Shown piece by piece: positions 61,922 to 64,000 of a stretch of 64,000 nucleotides of DNA. A model generated the notes under the pieces. It was not told the DNA's origin. It made no database searches and saw only the letters and a program-made list of their open reading frames with translations. Origin of the DNA: Tethya wilhelma (lineage: Eukaryota; Porifera; Demospongiae; Tethyida; Tethyidae); NCBI GenBank assembly GCA_964030475.1, contig CAXIPT010000006.1:4112376-4176375 (forward strand). Reading direction: 5' to 3'. The first letter of the stretch is position 1. The number at the start of each line of letters is the position of its first letter. A program made the translations under genes and the position numbers.

Positions 61922-63902
61922 ATGAGGATGGGTGAGAGTTCAGTATAAGGCTGCTGTTTATATGGCTGAGTTTCAGTGCCAAAATCTACACTAGAAGCCT
62001 CACATATGTATGTATGGATGTATGTATGGATAGATCAATGACTAAAAGCACACCTATATGACATCACCTTTCTGTAATAAATTCCAAATAAAGAATGTAT
62101 ATATGCACTACACACACACACACACGAAAATCAATGGTGCAAAAAAATTGCATCAAAATACTTAAATTTACAGACACAGTCAAAATAGTTGAACCATTTC
62201 CTGGTTACCAAGCCTTTGGGCTACAAACAATAAATGGACAGGAATTCCTAGAAAGATCTCAGCTCTATTTACACCACACACACACACACACAGAGCTCAT
62301 TTATCACATTTCAGGGTATTGACACTATATATACTTGAGATCAGTTCCAATAGTAAGCCACACAAACATATACCGTATAGCGGGAAATTTTCGTGCGGTT
62401 AAAATTTCGTTTCAGGCCTTGAAAACAAGTTTTCGTGGTCTTATTTTCGTTCTGGACCCATGACCCCGCGGCCACGTTTTAAAAATTTCAGATTTTCGTG
62501 GGCAAAATTTTCGTTTTCATGCTGTCTGGAACGAAAAGAACGAAATTTTTCCCTCACGAAAATTTCCCACTACACGGTATACTAGAGATCAGTAAGCCAC
62601 ACAAACATATATACACATATATTATACCATATAGCGGGAAATTTTCATTAGTGCAAAATTTCGTATAAACATGCCAAAAGAAATTTTCGTAGTTTTAAAT
62701 TTCGTATACGCGGCGCACGCTCGTATAAAGAATTTGCGGATGTTAAATTTTCGCAGTTTTAATTTTAGTATATTCAAACTGCATACAAAATATACGAAAA
62801 TTTCCCACTATACGGTATCTATATATATATATATATATATATACTGAAAGGCTGCAAAAAAACAAGATGTTGCTTGGATAATCAGGCCATCATAGTGTTG
62901 ATAGATGTAAAGTTGTACCATTGAAAACACCATTAGTGCTCATGTTGTGCTTTTATTATAAAATAATGTATTGTGGAGTCAGTATTCATAATGAAATACT
63001 ATTATAACATTGTACACTGCACACGTATTACTTACAAAATTACTCAGTATATATAGAGTGGGTGCAATCAACGTCATCAAAACCGGAAGTATTTTGAAGT
63101 GATAGTAGAAATAGTTATTTTTGCCATACGGAAGTAAATGACAGCTGCTCGTTTCTCCGTATTGCTCTGTACATTTTTGCCATACGAAAGTGACTCATTT
63201 TTGGTAATTGCACCCGCTCTATTGAGATACTGTGAGATCGGCATGAAACACTAAAAAGAGAGAGTGGCCTGGTACAAGTCTAACTCAGTTACGTACCTGT
63301 CTTTTCAGAGGTTGGTTCAACTTGCTCTCCAGGTGGTTGTGTTGTTTCTGGAGGAGGGTCTCCTGCTACAGGATCAACAAGTTCTTTCTCTAAGTCGTTG
63401 CATGCAAGAAATGTCAAAGAGCATGCATACATCAAATTCACACACATACGCGGCATTCTTTAGCTACACTGTAACACGTATGGGAAGCTGATAACGACCA
63501 TGTGCACATGTCACTCACGAACTGGAACATTTATCACACACGTAACGACTTTGCTACCTAAGGCTTATGTGATTCTTGCAGAAAATGGACTCACAGGTGA
63601 CTAAATTGGCAAACGAGCCAGTAATGTACGCAAGTACTGGAGCATGAACTTAGCCACATTCGATTGAACAATCATACTAAGTATTGGTCATATACAAGAA
63701 TGCAGACCTTTGCAGATGCTCGGTATAGCAGTAGCCCTGTTATATTATCTATGGGTCTAGGAACTCACAATTGAAGCGCGCAAAGTGTGCTAACATGCAT
63801 ATATTTATGAGAAATTTGTACCATAACAATCGTTTACGTTGTAAGTTTATTTATTCTATGGTATAGAATAATGCTATAGTGTTATCGCATACCTTCCTCC
63901 AT
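50243..63902 (-). CDS. ATP8B-like: P4-ATPase phospholipid flippase, ATP8B-like (33 exons, 1,430 aa)
   Basis: P4-ATPases move phospholipids from the outer to the cytoplasmic leaflet. Minus-strand exons: 63893-63902, 63297-63389, 61622-61849, 61208-61269, 61002-61115, 60646-60744, 60394-60458, 59889-60032, 59715-59797, 59463-59569, 59274-59355, 59114-59172, 58965-59039, 58437-58561, 58201-58345, 57675-57821, 55088-55192, 54916-54979, 54755-54834, 54555-54611, 54387-54443, 54250-54298, 54119-54189, 53917-54014, 53589-53625, 53246-53514, 52889-53015, 52704-52799, 52523-52610, 52237-52460, 51869-51952, 51483-51725, 50243-51148. The sum, 4,293 nt, is divisible by 3. Motifs: [23 protein letters not shown] (actuator loop), PISL in TM4, DKTGTLTQN (phosphorylation, split by an intron), [26 protein letters not shown]. 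The C-terminal [16 protein letters not shown] is typical of ATP8B. A Glu/Asp/Pro-rich N-terminus and a long acidic tail flank the pump. The first coding exon has only 10 nt. Confidence 0.94.
51990..52039. repeat. (CA)n microsatellite
   Basis: CA tract with one CC interruption, in an ATP8B-like intron next to the exon at 51869-51952. A related GT tract lies at 52465-52501 beside the next exon. Confidence 0.85.
53790..53861 (-). tRNA. tRNA-Ile (anticodon GAT)
   Basis: 72-nt cloverleaf on the minus strand: acceptor GGTCCAT/ATGGACC, D arm GCTC/GAGC, anticodon stem TCGTG/CGCGA with loop CTGATAA (GAT), T arm GTGAG/CTCAC with TTCGAGA. A and B boxes are present and a long T run follows. All stems pair apart from one G-T. 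The body closely resembles eukaryotic tRNA-Ile(AAT), so this is an isoacceptor with G at position 34. It lies in the ATP8B-like intron between exons at 53589-53625 and 53917-54014, on the same strand as the host gene. Confidence 0.92.
55287..55645. repeat. Tandem repeat of about 105 bp, 3.5-4 diverged copies
   Basis: Units begin near 55287, 55402, 55506 and 55602. Each shows GAGGTTAA(A/G)(T/C)CAACA, then ATTTTGGA(T/C)TATGAA, then GTTGAAA(A)GGGTTAAA(A)TTA(C/T)TG. They lie in the large ATP8B-like intron, just upstream of the nested alpha-kinase promoter. Confidence 0.8.
55814..55821 (+). promoter_or_regulatory. TATA box of the nested alpha-kinase gene
   Basis: TATAAAAG lies 46 bp upstream of the ATG at 55867, leaving room for a short 5' leader. 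Confidence 0.6.
55867..56628 (+). CDS. Alpha-kinase domain protein, intronless, nested in an intron of the ATP8B-like gene (253 aa)
   Basis: Alpha-kinases (eEF2 kinase, myosin heavy-chain kinase, TRPM6/7 family) phosphorylate Ser/Thr and are distinct from classical protein kinases. The 253 residues are essentially one catalytic domain: [17 protein letters not shown] and IKCIVKQKK (N-lobe, likely nucleotide-binding Lys), [59 protein letters not shown] with TGAEGI (nucleotide and C-lobe loops), and NHQCNKIC (zinc-binding H-x-C-x3-C). No regulatory or channel domain is attached. The gene runs opposite to its host within the intron 55193-57674, has its own TATA box and a possible AATAAA at 56882. 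Lack of introns beside a 33-exon host suggests retroposition, but no poly(A) tail or target-site duplication was seen. Confidence 0.9.
   Translation: MQVQFSSEPFGSHQHIHLGVYTAPADKAGIKCIVKQKKDTYVLRAQDWKQEQQIQQTVENLVKRFTKYSKTVYPIIFIEVNLGKVTKRGTFGAPKVEEWCKFEDYIPGEFTKFCNNHGYILDEEATYILQAFMHWSWAHTKGKVMVADLQGVLRDDHYCLTDPVLLSGTANGGVFGDKDTGAEGIVLFFLNHQCNKICSSLRKPRIQNVLTDSQLSEVTKLQELGQGSTVYLRDLVLPEEVRKTLETLLKKKA
56629..57674. other. Remaining intron sequence beside the alpha-kinase gene
   Basis: About 1 kb of AT-rich intron between the alpha-kinase stop and the next ATP8B-like exon (57675-57821). AATAAA at 56882-56887 may serve the kinase gene. Nothing else was recognised. Confidence 0.55.
57913..58028. 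mobile_element. Foldback element 2 (GGCCTNCTGCATGTTGCTACT type)
   Basis: Inverted repeat of about 35-bp arms: TTAGCCTACTTTCAAGGCCT on the left mirrors AGGCCTAGGAACAAAGCTAG on the right, with GTTGCTACT/AGTAGCAAC inside and a central part of about 45 bp. It lies in an ATP8B-like intron. A partial related sequence is at 52050-52066. Confidence 0.7.
58350..58432. repeat. (GT)n(GA)n compound microsatellite
   Basis: GT tract at about 58351-58392 running into a GA tract to about 58432, between ATP8B-like exons 14 and 15. On the transcript strand it gives CT then CA repeats ahead of the exon 15 acceptor. Confidence 0.95.
60125..60195. mobile_element. Foldback element 3 (CCCAGGCTC family)
   Basis: Arms of about 29 bp (TCCCAGGCTCCTCC... 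and ...GGAGGAACCTGGG) around a loop of about 10 nt, in an ATP8B-like intron. The outer ends match the foldback at 50149. Confidence 0.7.
60866..60935 (-). pseudogene. Degenerate tRNA-like sequence
   Basis: Minus strand shows a D-arm-like GGCTCAAGGGGTAGAGC and a B-box-like GGTTCAAGCC at tRNA spacing, but the acceptor and anticodon stems do not pair well. Probably a tRNA relic or SINE head, in an ATP8B-like intron. Confidence 0.35.
61433..61483. repeat. (GT)n microsatellite
   Basis: GT tract of about 50 bp with one GC step, immediately before foldback element 4. Confidence 0.95.
61487..61573. mobile_element. Foldback element 4 (CCCAGGCTC family, decayed)
   Basis: CCTCGTTTCCAGGCTTCTC on the left and GGAGCCTGGAAAGAAGCCT on the right are imperfect inverted repeats around a degenerate core with AAATATTT motifs like the element at 60125. 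In an ATP8B-like intron. Confidence 0.55.
61858..61921. repeat. (GT)n microsatellite at the exon 3 acceptor
   Basis: GT tract of about 63 bp ending 9 bp from ATP8B-like exon 3 (begins at 61849). On the transcript strand a CA repeat replaces the usual polypyrimidine tract. Confidence 0.9.
62370..62580. mobile_element. MITE-like element, ACCGTATAGCGGGAAA family, copy 2
   Basis: 211 bp bounded by ATACCGTATAGCGGGAAATT and its near complement ending in CACTACACGGTAT. Non-coding. In intron 2 of the ATP8B-like gene. Confidence 0.8.
62624..62818. mobile_element. MITE-like element, ACCGTATAGCGGGAAA family, copy 3
   Basis: 195 bp with ends ATACCATATAGCGGGAAATT and CCCACTATACGGTAT. It is preceded by AGTAAGCCACACAAACATAT, also found before copy 2, so the pair probably arose by a local duplication that included flanking DNA. 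A short (TA)n tract follows at 62820-62842. Confidence 0.8.
63055..63220. mobile_element. Small MITE-like element with AGAGYGGGTGCAATYA ends
   Basis: AGAGTGGGTGCAATCA on the left and TAATTGCACCCGCTCT on the right are inverted repeats 166 bp apart. The interior also repeats TTTTTGCCATACG(G/A)AAGT twice. Non-coding, in the ATP8B-like intron 2. Confidence 0.6.
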
Positions 63903-64000
63903 TCCTGAACGTAAGAAAACAAGCTACTGCGCTTCCAAAAGTCCACTAGAGGCTGGAGACTAGCAGAGGTCTCTGGCCAGCGGCACACCCATGAATTTTG
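63903..64000. other. Presumed 5' UTR and promoter start of the ATP8B-like gene
   Basis: Sequence upstream of the proposed start codon at 63902 to the window edge. No TATA box or NRF1-type palindrome was seen in these 98 bp. Confidence 0.4.

Noticed and set aside
1..64000. CRISPR arrays, operons, Shine-Dalgarno sites or prophage
   Set aside because: The genes are spliced and eukaryotic; the regular repeats seen are microsatellites, minisatellites and coding domain repeats.

Overview
The window looks like nuclear DNA of an early-branching animal, most likely a sponge. The basis is short GT-AG introns, dense head-to-head genes, abundant dinucleotide microsatellites and small foldback elements, plus pan-eukaryotic genes (IQGAP, PC4/SUB1, an ATP8B-type flippase) next to animal-type secreted and adhesion proteins (cadherin, LamG-like, Ig-like, Kunitz). 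The species is an inference. No bacterial or viral genes were seen. Exon joins were worked out by hand from splice sites, reading phase and protein similarity; within each gene the chosen exons stay in frame.

Layout. (1) 1-7456, minus strand: the first five coding exons of an IQGAP scaffold gene (N-terminal calponin-homology domain), running off the left edge, with introns full of microsatellites. (2) 7819-41339, minus: a giant cadherin gene. One uninterrupted 31.5-kb exon encodes about 89 cadherin (EC) repeats, two LamG-like domains, a furin-type site, one membrane helix and a five-residue cytoplasmic tail. Three upstream exons splice to it in phase and add N-terminal segments including a right-handed parallel beta-helix. 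Its true start codon was not found. (3) 41449-43237, plus: a four-exon secreted protein that joins a CCA-adding/poly(A)-polymerase-like nucleotidyltransferase head to a Kunitz domain and a Cys-rich tail; it lies head to head with the cadherin. (4) 43577-48127, minus: a seven-exon secreted protein with an Ig-like domain, not otherwise recognised. (5) 48620-49339, plus: PC4/SUB1, head to head with gene 4. (6) 50243-63902, minus: a complete 33-exon ATP8B-like P4-ATPase, whose introns hold a tRNA-Ile(GAT), a plus-strand intronless alpha-kinase gene with its own TATA box, and several MITE-like elements.

The strongest observation is a higher-order organisation of the giant cadherin. Diagnostic EC subtypes recur every 21 EC repeats, at a nearly constant 6.72-6.75 kb, about four times. 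Inside each 21-EC block they are spaced 5+8+8. This suggests growth by repeated tandem duplication of a 21-domain module, itself built from smaller modules. The second is the secreted nucleotidyltransferase-Kunitz fusion. The genes do not form an obvious pathway, but the cadherin, the nucleotidyltransferase-Kunitz protein and the Ig-like protein are all predicted to be secreted or at the cell surface. NRF1-type palindromes sit at the IQGAP, cadherin/nucleotidyltransferase and PC4 promoters.
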